A DNA stretch of 64,000 bases from Flavobacterium sp. (lineage in GTDB: Bacteria; Bacteroidota; Bacteroidia; Flavobacteriales; Flavobacteriaceae). The position numbers and the translations under genes are program-made. The stretch covers positions 31,748-95,747 of the forward strand of contig NZ_JAQSDH010000001.1 in NCBI RefSeq assembly GCF_029945805.1, read 5' to 3'. Each line of letters starts with the position of its first letter. Positions within the stretch are counted from its first letter, which is position 1. The notes below the pieces were generated by a model. The model was not told where the DNA came from, ran no database searches, and was given only the letters and a program-made list of their open reading frames with translations. Below, one piece after another: positions 48,317 through 57,100 of this stretch.

Positions 48317-48979
48317 ATGTCTTCACATCATATTGTTCGCGATGACCAAGAACCGGCTTTAATTATTGCCAATGGTGAAGCGTGTAGTTCTGAATTATTA
48401 GGACAACTTTTGGAGTGGTCTCCAATCGTAATTGTATTAGATTCGGCTATTGAGCGAGTTTTAGAACTTGGAATTAAAGTCGATGTTTTATTAGGTGATT
48501 TTGATCGCGGTTTTGATGCCAATTATTACAAGGAAAAACAATATCCAATAGAAATCGTGCATACTCCAAATCAAGATAAAACCGATTTGGAGAAAGCTTT
48601 TGATTATCTAATCGAAAAAGGACACCAAGCGGCAAACGTAATTTGGGCAACCGGAAGACGCGCCGATCATACGATTACTAATCTTACCAATATCGTTGCG
48701 TACAGAAATCTCTTGAAAATCGTTATTTTGGATGATCATTCTAAAGTATATTTGTTATCCACAACTTTTGAAAAATGGTACACGTCTAAAACAATATTAT
48801 CTTTGATACCTATTGGAAAAGTAACTGGAATATCGACCAAAAATCTTTTTTATTCCTTAACAAATGAAGATTTGACCATTGGGTATCGAACCGGAAGCAG
48901 CAATCATGTTACCGAAGACGGAATCGTATCAATAACCCACAAAGACGGCGATTTATTACTGATGGAATGCTGGGATTAA
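48317..48979 (+). CDS. Thiamine pyrophosphokinase
   Basis: A 220-residue enzyme with TPK features: IIANGE at the start, IVLDSAIERVLELGIKVDVLLGDFDR (Asp-rich metal and pyrophosphate site GDFD), TPNQDKTDLEKAF, GATGRRADHTITN-like segment (here WATGRRADHTITN) and a C-terminal beta-domain with LTIGYRTGSSNHV. It transfers pyrophosphate from ATP to thiamine to make the cofactor TPP. It begins an operon with rlmF (15 bases) and nudK. Confidence 0.87.
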   Translation: MSSHHIVRDDQEPALIIANGEACSSELLGQLLEWSPIVIVLDSAIERVLELGIKVDVLLGDFDRGFDANYYKEKQYPIEIVHTPNQDKTDLEKAFDYLIEKGHQAANVIWATGRRADHTITNLTNIVAYRNLLKIVILDDHSKVYLLSTTFEKWYTSKTILSLIPIGKVTGISTKNLFYSLTNEDLTIGYRTGSSNHVTEDGIVSITHKDGDLLLMECWD

Positions 48980-48994
48980 ACTAAAAACTCAAAA

Positions 48995-49942
48995 TTGAAA
49001 GCTAAAAATACAACCGAAAAAACAACTTTACATCCCAGAAATCTTCATCGATTTCACTATGATTTTGAACAATTAATCGCTGCGTATCCCTCGTTAAAAG
49101 AATTTGTTTTTATCAATGAACACGCGACAGAAACTATCGATTTTAGTAATCCGGAAGCGGTTAAAGCTTTAAACAAAGCCTTATTACTCTCAAATTATGA
49201 TATTCAAAACTGGGATATTCCAGCTGATTATCTGTGTCCGCCAATTCCCGGTCGCGCTGATTATATTCATTACCTCGCCGATTTATTGGCAGATTCTAAT
49301 GACGGAGTTATTCCAGAAGGAGAAACTGTTGTTGGTTTAGACATTGGTATTGGTGCCAATTGTATTTATCCCATTATTGGAAATTCGGTTTATGGATGGA
49401 GTTTCGTTGGAACCGATATCGATGAAAAAGCACTTCAGAACTGCAAGACAATCATTGGAAACAATCCAAAATTAATGGATGCCATCAGTTTACAATCACA
49501 AATAGAGTCTCGCTTCATCTTCAAAAACATAATTTTGCCCGAAGACAAATTTACTTTTACCATTTGCAATCCACCGTTTCACAATTCCGCGGAAGAAGCG
49601 GAGAAAAGTGCGTTGCGAAAAGTAAACACATTGACCAATACCAAAAATTCTAAAGCTATTTTAAACTTTGGTGGACAAAATGCGGAACTTTGGTGTACTG
49701 GTGGCGAAATCGGATTCATTACCCAGATGATATATGAAAGCGCTAAATATCCAATGCAATGCTTTTGGTTCACCACATTGGTTTCCAAAAAAGAGAATCT
49801 AAAAAACATTTATAAAATCCTAAGTAAAGTTGGTGCAGTAACAATCAAAACCATTGATATGGCTCAAGGCCAAAAAATAAGCCGAATTGTAGCTTGGACC
49901 TTTTTATCAGAAATGCAACAAAAAAACTGGAAATTCGAATGA
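48995..49942 (+). CDS. rlmF: 23S rRNA (adenine-1618-N6)-methyltransferase
   Basis: A 315-residue RlmF-type enzyme. No ATG is available ahead of the conserved HPRNLHRFHYDFEQL start region; the frame begins at a TTG at 48995, which I take as the start. The SAM-binding core VVGLDIGIGANCIYPIIG lies near residue 112 and the catalytic amino-methylase motif TICNPPFHNSAEEAE near 189. It methylates A1618 of 23S rRNA. The stop overlaps the start of nudK by 4 bases. Confidence 0.92.
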   Translation: MKAKNTTEKTTLHPRNLHRFHYDFEQLIAAYPSLKEFVFINEHATETIDFSNPEAVKALNKALLLSNYDIQNWDIPADYLCPPIPGRADYIHYLADLLADSNDGVIPEGETVVGLDIGIGANCIYPIIGNSVYGWSFVGTDIDEKALQNCKTIIGNNPKLMDAISLQSQIESRFIFKNIILPEDKFTFTICNPPFHNSAEEAEKSALRKVNTLTNTKNSKAILNFGGQNAELWCTGGEIGFITQMIYESAKYPMQCFWFTTLVSKKENLKNIYKILSKVGAVTIKTIDMAQGQKISRIVAWTFLSEMQQKNWKFE

Positions 49943-50529
49943 GCATGAAAAACCCTAAAATAGAAATCACAGAAACCAAAGTGCTCTCGGATAATTGGTA
50001 TACCCTACGAAAAGTAACGTATAACTATCTTAAAAATGATGGGCAATGGGAAACGCAATCCCGTGAAGCGTATGACAGAGGAAATGGTGCTGCTATTTTA
50101 TTGTATAATAAGAATACCAAAACAATACTCTTAACACGTCAATTCAGATTGCCAACGTATTTAAACGGAAACGAAACTGGAATGATGGTTGAAGTGTGCG
50201 CCGGATTATTAGATGAAGACAACCCAGAAGAATGCATCAGAAGAGAAACCGAAGAAGAAACCGGTTATAAGATTTCAGCTGTCGAAAAATTATTTGAAGT
50301 CTATATGTCACCGGGCTCAGTAACCGAAATCCTCTATTTTTTTACTGCCGAATATACTAAGGAAATGAAAGTTAATGAAGGCGGAGGTGCTCCAGACGAA
50401 CATGAAAATATAGAGGTTTTAGAATATGATTTTGATACTGCTTTCAACATGATTAAATCCGGCGAAATCAAAGATGCAAAGACGATTATGTTGTTGCAAC
50501 ATGCAAAGATTAATGATTTTATACGTTAG
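49939..50529 (+). CDS. nudK: NUDIX hydrolase, GDP-mannose pyrophosphatase type
   Basis: A 196-residue NUDIX protein. ATG at 49939 overlaps the rlmF stop (ATGA) and gives the family-length product MSMKNPKIEITE. The NUDIX box GLLDEDNPEECIRRETEEETGY lies around residues 88-109 and is preceded by the YLNGNETGMMVEVCAG that characterises NudK/ADP-ribose-type members. It hydrolyses GDP-mannose or similar nucleotide sugars. Third gene of the tpk-rlmF-nudK unit. Confidence 0.88.
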   Translation: MSMKNPKIEITETKVLSDNWYTLRKVTYNYLKNDGQWETQSREAYDRGNGAAILLYNKNTKTILLTRQFRLPTYLNGNETGMMVEVCAGLLDEDNPEECIRRETEEETGYKISAVEKLFEVYMSPGSVTEILYFFTAEYTKEMKVNEGGGAPDEHENIEVLEYDFDTAFNMIKSGEIKDAKTIMLLQHAKINDFIR

Positions 50530-50647
50530 CCCATACCGATTGTTTGTGTTATCGCATACTCATTCAATTTAATCTAATATTAAGACGATATTTTACTATG
50601 TGTTTTAAATTCAATTATATTTATTCTATAATTAATTCAAAAACTCT

Positions 50648-51069
50648 ATGAAACGCATTCTAACTGTTTTCCTTTTAAGCATCAGCCTTTCAAGTTTTTC
50701 CCAAGAAGTAAATACCCTTCAAAATTCATTGTCAAAAGCCAAAGAAGAACATAAAAAAGTAGTATTCTTTTTTCGGGTTCGGATTGGTGCGCGCCTTGTG
50801 TAAAATTCAAAAGAAAATATATTGATTCCGAAGAATTTACGGCTTTTGCAAGTTCAAATTTAATTGTGTTCAATGCTGATTTTCCTAGAAAAAAAACAAA
50901 TGCTTTATCAAAAGAACAGACTGCTGAAAACGAAAAATTAGCGGAGAAATATAATCCAAACGGACAATTCCCTTTAATTATTTTATTGGATGAAAATGGT
51001 AAAATAGTAACTAAATGGGAAGAATTGCCCAATGAAACGGTTGCTGAGTTTATTGCTAAATTAAAATAA
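50648..51069 (+). pseudogene. Exported thioredoxin-like protein, broken by a -1 frameshift
   Basis: The ATG at 50648 starts a signal peptide (MKRILTVFLLSISLSSFSQE) and runs to VVFF before leaving frame. In the next frame SGSDWCAPCVKFKRKYID (the CXXC thioredoxin site) continues to the stop at 51069. The break is at a run of six T (50768-50773); one more T gives VVFFFSGSDWCAPC in frame and a product of about 140 residues. It is the first gene of the Trx/ApbE/DUF4266/DUF3570 operon, in which such a thioredoxin-like protein is a standard member. Either a pseudogene or a homopolymer error. Confidence 0.85.
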
Positions 51070-51076
51070 TTCTAAG

Positions 51077-51997
51077 ATGCAATTCAAAAAACAAACGCGC
51101 CTAATGGGAAATCAATTTGAATTCACTTTGATTGAGCAAAATGCGGTTGTAAGTGAGGAACTTTTTGAAATTGCAATCGAAGAAATCAGAAGAATTGAAG
51201 GGTTGTTGACAACCTTTTCAGAAAAAAGCGTCACGTATCATATAAATCAAAATGCCGGAATGCATCCCGTAGAAGTAAATGAAGAAGTTTTTCAATTGAT
51301 TAAAAGAAGTCAATTTATTTCTAAAATAACCCAAGGCGCATTTGATTTGAGTTATGGTAGCATTGACAAACGATTTTGGAATTTTGATATGAATATGACT
51401 TCGTTACCCGATGCTGAAACTGCAAAAAAATCGGTCGCTTTGATTAATTATGAGAATATTATTTTGGATGAAAACAATCAAACTGTATTTCTAAAAAATA
51501 AGGGCATGCGGATTGGTTTTGGTGGAATCGGAAAAGGATATGCTGCTGAAATGGCAAAGAAAACATTAGTAGAAAATAAAGTCAAAAACGGAATCGTAAA
51601 TGCTTCCGGAGATTTATCCGCTTGGGGTTATCAAGAAAATGGTGAACCATGGACCATTGGCGTTGCTGATCCCAATCAGAAAAAAACACTTTTCTCTACC
51701 TTTAAAATTACCGATAAAGCAGTCGCAACTTCTGGAAATTATGAAAAATTTGTACTGATTAATAACAAAAGATACTCGCATACCATCGATCCGAAAACAG
51801 GTTTTCCAGTTTCGGGAATAAAAAGTGTAACTATTATTGCTGATAATGCCGAAATCGCTGATGCCCTTGCAACGCCTGTGACTGTTATGGGAATTGACGT
51901 CGGAATGGATTTCATCAACCAATTAAAAACCATAGGCTGTATCATTATTGATGATCATGACAAAACCTATTTTTCGAAAAATATCACTATTACCTAA
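51077..51997 (+). CDS. apbE: FAD:protein FMN transferase (ApbE)
   Basis: A 306-residue enzyme. ApbE signatures: MGNQFEFTLIEQNA, the FDLSYG...RFWNF region, the substrate loop MRIGFGGIGKGYAAEMA, VNASGDLSAWG and RYSHTIDPKTGFP with TPVTVMG near the C-terminus. It attaches FMN covalently to a Thr/Ser of partner proteins outside the cytoplasm. This one lacks an evident N-terminal signal peptide (MQFKKQTRLMGNQ), which is unusual for an exported enzyme. It sits 7 bases after the thioredoxin remnant and 11 bases before DUF4266. Confidence 0.9.
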   Translation: MQFKKQTRLMGNQFEFTLIEQNAVVSEELFEIAIEEIRRIEGLLTTFSEKSVTYHINQNAGMHPVEVNEEVFQLIKRSQFISKITQGAFDLSYGSIDKRFWNFDMNMTSLPDAETAKKSVALINYENIILDENNQTVFLKNKGMRIGFGGIGKGYAAEMAKKTLVENKVKNGIVNASGDLSAWGYQENGEPWTIGVADPNQKKTLFSTFKITDKAVATSGNYEKFVLINNKRYSHTIDPKTGFPVSGIKSVTIIADNAEIADALATPVTVMGIDVGMDFINQLKTIGCIIIDDHDKTYFSKNITIT

Positions 51998-52008
51998 ACT
52001 GCATACTT

Positions 52009-52218
52009 ATGAAAAAAATCTTTTTAATCGTGGTTGTACTCTCTTCGCTTACTTCGTGCAAGCCAGTTAAAGAATACCAAAAAGCAAAAATAAATGATGC
52101 CGAAATGGTATTAACATCAAAAAAAACGGAAAAATTTGAAAACACTTTTCAACTTTACCGAGAAGGAAGTTCCGGTGCAAATGGCGGAAAAACTGGCGGT
52201 GGTTGTGGTTGTAATTAA
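52009..52218 (+). CDS. DUF4266 small lipoprotein
   Basis: A 69-residue protein. Lipoprotein signal (SLTSC, Cys17), a short central helix (KPVKEYQKAKINDAEM), then a Gly-rich C-terminus ending GGGCGCN, the hallmark of DUF4266. The stretch REGSSGAN resembles the [ST]GA[ST]-type sequences that ApbE flavinylates, but the match is only partial. It lies between apbE and the DUF3570 gene, its usual partners, and may be the flavin-carrying or anchoring component of an extracytoplasmic redox system. Confidence 0.82.
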   Translation: MKKIFLIVVVLSSLTSCKPVKEYQKAKINDAEMVLTSKKTEKFENTFQLYREGSSGANGGKTGGGCGCN

Positions 52219-52230
52219 TAATCTGAAAAA

Positions 52231-53433
52231 ATGAAAAAAAGAGTAATTTCTGTGGCATTTCTCGCCGTTCTGTTTTCGTTTCAGGCAAAAGCACAAAACG
52301 ATACACTATCCGAAAACTATAAGAAGCAAAAACTGAAAATTGAAGAGATCAATTTCGTTTCGAGTTATTATAAACAAGACGGAAATAATTCGGCAGTAAC
52401 CGGAGGCGTTGGAACCGAAAAACTAACCGATGTCGCAACCACTCTTGAAGTCATTTTATCAAAAAAAGACAAAAAGAATAACGTTCACAGCTTTGATTTA
52501 AGTTTGGGTGTCGACAGTTATACGTCGGCGTCCTAAGACAATATTGATCCGAGCACAATTACTTCTGCTTCTTATCAAGACATCAGAATATATCCGTCAG
52601 CGGATTACAGTTATCGAAATGTAGAAAAAAAGTATAGCATGAATGCCGGTGTTTCTTTCTCAGCCGAGTATGATTACACTTCAATAGGAGGCAATATCGG
52701 ATACACCAAAATTTCAAAAGATAACAACAGAGAATTTTCGGTTAAAGGAATGGCCTTTTTTGACACTTGGAAAGTTATTCTACCAATAGAACTTCGGAAT
52801 AATCCATCCGATAATGAAGCTAATCATTTGGATACCAAACCGAGAACTTCCTATAATTTAGGCTTTACGTTATCGCAAGTTATTAATAAGAATTTCCAAA
52901 TTGCACTTTTAGCGGATGTTGGTTACCAAGAAGGTTTATTGGCAACCAAATTTAACCGAGTGTATTTTGATGACTTATCTGTAAACTCAGAAAAATTACC
53001 TTCCACTCGATTTAAAATTCCTGTTGGTTTAAGAGCAAATTACTTCGTAACGGATCGCATTGTGATGCGTACCTTTTACCGATATTATTATGATAATTGG
53101 GGAATCAACTCGCATACGTTCAGTTTTGAACCAAGCATAAAGTTAACTGCATTTTCATCCGTATCATTGCCGTATCGATTTTATGCACAAAGCGAAGCGA
53201 AGTACTTTAAGCCCATTTATCAGCACCAAGAAAATACTGAATATTACACCAGCGATTATGATTTATCTAAATTCAGCAGCAATATGATTGGATTAGGCTA
53301 TCATTTAACCGATAGTGATAAAGGCATTTTTAACATCAAACGCATTCATAGTTTGGAATTGCGGTACGGTTATTATACCCGAAATAATGGCTTGAATTCA
53401 CACATCATTACGTTGGCGCTGCAATTTAAATAG
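52231..53433 (+). pseudogene. DUF3570 outer membrane protein with an in-frame stop
   Basis: A single reading frame from 52231 to 53433 interrupted by TAA at 52534-52536 (codon 102). Signal peptide cut after FQAKAQ; both sides read as DUF3570: VSSYYKQDGNNSAVTGGVGTEKL and FDLSLGVDSYTSAS before the stop, then DNIDPSTITSASYQDIRIYPS and many amphipathic barrel strands to HIITLALQFK after it. The residue lost is probably Ser (TCA to TAA). If read through, the product has 400 residues. It is the last gene of the ApbE operon and was probably an outer membrane barrel. Nonsense mutation or base-call error. Confidence 0.85.
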
Positions 53434-53454
53434 GCGTGTAATTTAAAATATAAG

Positions 53455-53494
53455 ACGAAGTTAAAAGTATAATAATGTAAACTTTTAACTTCGT
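53455..53494. promoter_or_regulatory. Perfect 14-bp inverted repeat overlapping the uvrB promoter
   Basis: Arms ACGAAGTTAAAAGT (53455-53468) and ACTTTTAACTTCGT (53481-53494) flank 12 bases. The right arm runs into the TAACTTTG -7 box (53494-53501) 15 bases before the uvrB start codon. There is no strong T run behind it, so it looks like an operator more than a terminator, though it also follows the DUF3570 gene. Confidence 0.5.
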
Positions 53495-53516
53495 AACTTT
53501 GCTTTTATTCAAAAAA

Positions 53517-55505
53517 ATGAAATTCCAAGTCGTATCCGATTATATCCCTACTGGCGATCAGCCGCAAGCTATTGAGAAACTTTCCGCGGGAATTGTCAAT
53601 GGCGAAAAATACCAAACCTTACTCGGAGTTACGGGTTCGGGGAAAACATTTACAGTTGCTAATGTGATTCAAAATGTGTCTAAACCAACGTTGGTTCTGG
53701 CGCACAATAAAACACTAGCGGCACAATTGTATTCGGAATTTAAGCAGTTTTTTCCTGAGAATTCAGTGCAATATTTCGTTTCGTATTACGATTATTATCA
53801 ACCGGAAGCTTTTATTCCTGTTACTGGAACCTACATTGAGAAAGATTTATCTATCAACGAAGAACTAGAAAAATTGCGCTTGAGTACTACTTCTGCCCTA
53901 CTTTCGGGGCGTCGTGATATCATTGTAATTTCTTCGGTATCGTGTTTGTACGGAATTGGAAACCCAGTTGAATTTCAAAAAAATGTCGTTTCGATTGCCA
54001 AAGGTGAAATCATTTCGCGAACTAAATTATTACACAAATTAGTACAAAGTTTATACTCCAGAACGGAAGCTGATTTTACACCCGGAAACTTCCGAATTAA
54101 AGGTGACACCGTGGATATTTATCCAAGCTACGGTGATGAACCGTATCGCATTCATTTTTTTGGAGATGAAATTGAAGAAATAGAATCATTTGATTCCAAA
54201 ACATCCAAAGTTCTCGAAAAGTTTAACAAACTGAATGTTTATCCGGCAAATATGTTTGTGACTTCTCCGGATGTTTTGCAAGGCGCAATCTGGGAAATTC
54301 AGCAGGATTTGGTAAAACAAGTTGATTATTTTAAAGAAATTGGAAAACATCTTGAAGCAAAACGTTTGGAAGAACGAACCAATTTCGACTTAGAAATGAT
54401 ACGAGAATTAGGTTATTGTTCAGGAATTGAGAATTATTCACGTTACTTAGACCGACGTCTTCCGGGAACGCGCCCTTTCTGCTTGTTGGATTATTTTCCG
54501 AATGATTATCTGATGGTTGTCGACGAAAGTCATGTAACGATTTCACAAGTTCATGCGATGTATGGCGGAGATCGAAGTCGGAAAGAAAACTTAGTTGAAT
54601 ATGGTTTCCGATTGCCGGCAGCTATGGACAATCGCCCGTTGAAGTTTGAGGAATTTGAAGGAATGCAGAATCAAGTAATTTATGTTTCGGCTACTCCAGC
54701 AGATTACGAGTTGGAAAAATCAGAAGGAATATTTGTTGAGCAAGTCATTCGTCCGACCGGATTATTGGATCCCATTATTGAAGTGCGTCCAAGCTTGAAT
54801 CAGATTGACGATTTAATTGAAGAAATTCAAGTTCGATGTGAAGCCGACGAAAGAGTTTTGGTAACAACCCTAACGAAACGTATGGCAGAAGAACTGACGA
54901 AATATCTAGCCAAAGTTTCGATCCGATGTCGTTACATTCATTCCGATGTGGATACTTTGGAGCGTGTGGAAATCATGCAGGATTTGCGAAAAGGGTTGTT
55001 TGATGTTTTGATTGGCGTGAATTTATTGCGTGAAGGTTTAGATTTACCCGAAGTTTCCTTGGTTGCGATTTTGGATGCCGATAAAGAAGGGTTCTTAAGA
55101 AGTCATCGTTCATTAACACAAACAGTGGGTCGTGCGGCCCGAAACGTAAACGGGAAAGCCATTATGTATGCGGATAAGATTACCAAAAGCATGCAGCAAA
55201 CCATTGACGACACCAATTACCGTCGCGGAAAGCAAATGGAATACAATACGCTACACGGATTAGAACCGAAAGCTTTGAAGAAAAGTCTCGGAAGTGCTTT
55301 GGGTAACAACTCGGTTTCTACTCAATATTTTGAGGATAAAATTGCGAAAGCCGCTGAACCAGAAAGTTTGTATTTATCCAAGCCAGAAATTGAAAAGAAA
55401 ATTCGTGATGCACGAAAATCGATGGAAAAAGCGGCTAAAGATTTAGATTTTATGCAAGCAGCGAAATTTCGTGATGAGATTAAGAGCTTGCAAGACCGAA
55501 TTTAA
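53517..55505 (+). CDS. uvrB: Excinuclease ABC subunit B
   Basis: A 662-residue protein beginning at the ATG of 53517 (MKFQVVSDYIPTGDQPQAIEKL). Walker A LLGVTGSGKTFT near residue 34, YYDYYQPEAF in the beta-hairpin, DESH Walker B (VVDESHVTISQ), helicase motifs V and VI (GLDLPEVSLVAILDADKEGF, QTVGRAARN) and the C-terminal UVR domain (EIEKKIRDARKSMEKAAKDL). It verifies damage and loads UvrC in nucleotide excision repair. A 14-bp inverted repeat overlaps the promoter. A GNAT gene follows after 16 bases. Confidence 0.97.
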   Translation: MKFQVVSDYIPTGDQPQAIEKLSAGIVNGEKYQTLLGVTGSGKTFTVANVIQNVSKPTLVLAHNKTLAAQLYSEFKQFFPENSVQYFVSYYDYYQPEAFIPVTGTYIEKDLSINEELEKLRLSTTSALLSGRRDIIVISSVSCLYGIGNPVEFQKNVVSIAKGEIISRTKLLHKLVQSLYSRTEADFTPGNFRIKGDTVDIYPSYGDEPYRIHFFGDEIEEIESFDSKTSKVLEKFNKLNVYPANMFVTSPDVLQGAIWEIQQDLVKQVDYFKEIGKHLEAKRLEERTNFDLEMIRELGYCSGIENYSRYLDRRLPGTRPFCLLDYFPNDYLMVVDESHVTISQVHAMYGGDRSRKENLVEYGFRLPAAMDNRPLKFEEFEGMQNQVIYVSATPADYELEKSEGIFVEQVIRPTGLLDPIIEVRPSLNQIDDLIEEIQVRCEADERVLVTTLTKRMAEELTKYLAKVSIRCRYIHSDVDTLERVEIMQDLRKGLFDVLIGVNLLREGLDLPEVSLVAILDADKEGFLRSHRSLTQTVGRAARNVNGKAIMYADKITKSMQQTIDDTNYRRGKQMEYNTLHGLEPKALKKSLGSALGNNSVSTQYFEDKIAKAAEPESLYLSKPEIEKKIRDARKSMEKAAKDLDFMQAAKFRDEIKSLQDRI

Positions 55506-55521
55506 CAGCAACTATTAAAAG

Positions 55522-56034
55522 ATGAATTACACTTTCAGAGTAGCTAACCCTACTGATCTTCCTAAGATTTGGGAAATTATAAAACAAGCTATTTTACGAA
55601 GAAAAAATGATGGAAGTACCCAATGGCAAGATGGCTATCCTAATGAAACTTTGATTGAGAACGATATTGAACAAGGAAACGGTTATGTTTTAATTGAAGG
55701 TATTCAAATTATTGGATACACTGCGATTATATTCAATGACGAACCGGCTTATGAGGATTTAAAAGGAACTTGGCTTACCAATGAAGAATTTGCAGTTATC
55801 CACCGACTTGCGATTTCGGATGATTATATTGGTAAAGGTTTGGCGCAAAAAATAATGCATTTTACTGAAGAAGTTGCCATTCAGAACCACATCTTCAGCA
55901 TCAAAGTGGATACTAATTTTGACAATAATGCGATGCTGAACATTTTTGAAAAGTTAGGTTATTCTTTTTGTGGTGAAGTTAGTTTCAGAGGCGGAATTCG
56001 TAAAGCTTTTGAAAAAACGTTACGTATTATTTAA
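55522..56034 (+). CDS. GNAT family N-acetyltransferase
   Basis: A 170-residue acetyltransferase. YTFRVANPTDLPKIWEIIKQA at the start, the CoA motif AISDDYIGKGLAQKIMHFTE in the middle and IKVDTNFDNNAMLNIFEKLGY at the C-terminus. Probably co-transcribed with uvrB (16-base gap), although no repair role is implied. It ends overlapping the convergent TerB-like gene by 4 bases. Acceptor substrate unknown. Confidence 0.86.
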   Translation: MNYTFRVANPTDLPKIWEIIKQAILRRKNDGSTQWQDGYPNETLIENDIEQGNGYVLIEGIQIIGYTAIIFNDEPAYEDLKGTWLTNEEFAVIHRLAISDDYIGKGLAQKIMHFTEEVAIQNHIFSIKVDTNFDNNAMLNIFEKLGYSFCGEVSFRGGIRKAFEKTLRII

Positions 56035-56432
56035 TTCAATTGCTCCTGAAAAACTTCCAATAAAAAATCAGGAGAAATCATTTTAGTTGGTGAAGCTTCC
56101 ATAGCTTTCAAAACACGTTTTATTGCATGAGGATTCAAGCCCATATTGATCCCTATTTCTTGAATTTTATTTTGTTCTCGTTCGTGCAAAACTCCGTCAC
56201 AATGCATAAGCAATGCCAAACGGTAAAATTGTTGTACTCTTTCAAATTCAGATTTTATAACTGCTGGATATTCTTCTTGATGAAAAAGATTTTTGAAATT
56301 GTTTTTATCAATTTGAAGTTCCTCTGATATCATAGACAGAAAAAGGTATTCTCGTTCGTGCAGTCGTCCATCAATAACAGAAAAAGCGATCATTTCGGAT
56401 AAAAGCGCTAATTTTTGTTGGTAATCGTTCAT
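56031..56432 (-). CDS. TerB-like helical protein
   Basis: A 133-residue, all-helical cytosolic protein that resembles the TerB (tellurite resistance B) fold: LLSEMIAFSVIDGRLHEREYLFL with the acidic DGxLHExE loop near residue 19, and a repeat of this loop in LLMHCDGVLHEREQNKI at about 75-91. Two such loops are typical of the TerB metal-binding helical bundle. It is short, free-standing and has no other ter genes beside it, so a stress role is only inferred. Confidence 0.68.
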   Translation of the reverse strand: MNDYQQKLALLSEMIAFSVIDGRLHEREYLFLSMISEELQIDKNNFKNLFHQEEYPAVIKSEFERVQQFYRLALLMHCDGVLHEREQNKIQEIGINMGLNPHAIKRVLKAMEASPTKMISPDFLLEVFQEQLN

Positions 56433-56585
56433 CTAGTATCGGTTATTTTTCAGCTAAAATATAGTTTTTTGTGAAAAGACAAAAATTTATTGATTTGAAA
56501 TCCTAATTTTAATCGTTCATTAAGCAGTTTAAAAGAGCCAAAAAAGAATTTTTAGTTACTTTTACACCATCATAAATTTGAATTC

Positions 56586-57083
56586 ATGAAAACTTTCAAA
56601 ATATTTGTACTCAGTATACTTTTTACAACTGCCGGAGCATTTGCACAATACGGCAACAATATGTATACTAAAAATTATGGTGTAAATCGCAATATTGGCA
56701 GAACCTATTCTGCTCCACCAACATCATCTCCAGCTGAAATTGAGAGTAACAAAAAAGAACAACTGAATAAATTCATGGAAAAGTTAAAGAAAGAACTCAC
56801 TCTAGATGAGCTTCAAATGATTGCTATCCAGAATGAAATTGAAAAAAATAATAAGAATATTGATATTGTAATCAAAAAAGAAACTTCTGATGATGAAAAA
56901 TCTAAAGAAATAACTTCAATGATGGAGCGAACAGATAAACTTGTAAATTCGTATCTAAATCCAATACAAAAAGAAAAATACAAAGCTTTAATTGAGGACA
57001 GCAAAAAGAAAAAAGGCGACAAGAAAGATAAAAAAAGTAAAAAGGAAGATAAAAATACGGAGGAACTCAAACCCGAAGACTAA
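56586..57083 (+). CDS. Exported Lys-rich protein of unknown function
   Basis: A 165-residue protein with a signal peptide (cut after TAGAFAQ), a short Asn/Tyr-rich segment (YGNNMYTKNYGVNRNIG), then a helical, Glu/Lys-rich body (about 55-140) and a Lys/Asp/Glu repeat tail (KKKKGDKKDKKSKKEDK). I see no catalytic motif. The helical core with regularly spaced charges (LNKFMEKLKKELTLDELQM) resembles small periplasmic chaperone-like CpxP or Spy proteins, but this is a weak guess. TAAATTTG at 56573-56580 lies very close to the start codon. It precedes the esterase gene by 17 bases. Confidence 0.66.
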   Translation: MKTFKIFVLSILFTTAGAFAQYGNNMYTKNYGVNRNIGRTYSAPPTSSPAEIESNKKEQLNKFMEKLKKELTLDELQMIAIQNEIEKNNKNIDIVIKKETSDDEKSKEITSMMERTDKLVNSYLNPIQKEKYKALIEDSKKKKGDKKDKKSKKEDKNTEELKPED

Positions 57084-57100
57084 ATTTAATAATCTGCCAC

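Noticed and set aside
52534..52536. TAA in the DUF3570 gene as recoded codon or start of a separate gene.
   Set aside because: All other genes use TAA as stop, and the downstream ATG at 52639 would drop conserved strands; a nonsense change is simpler.
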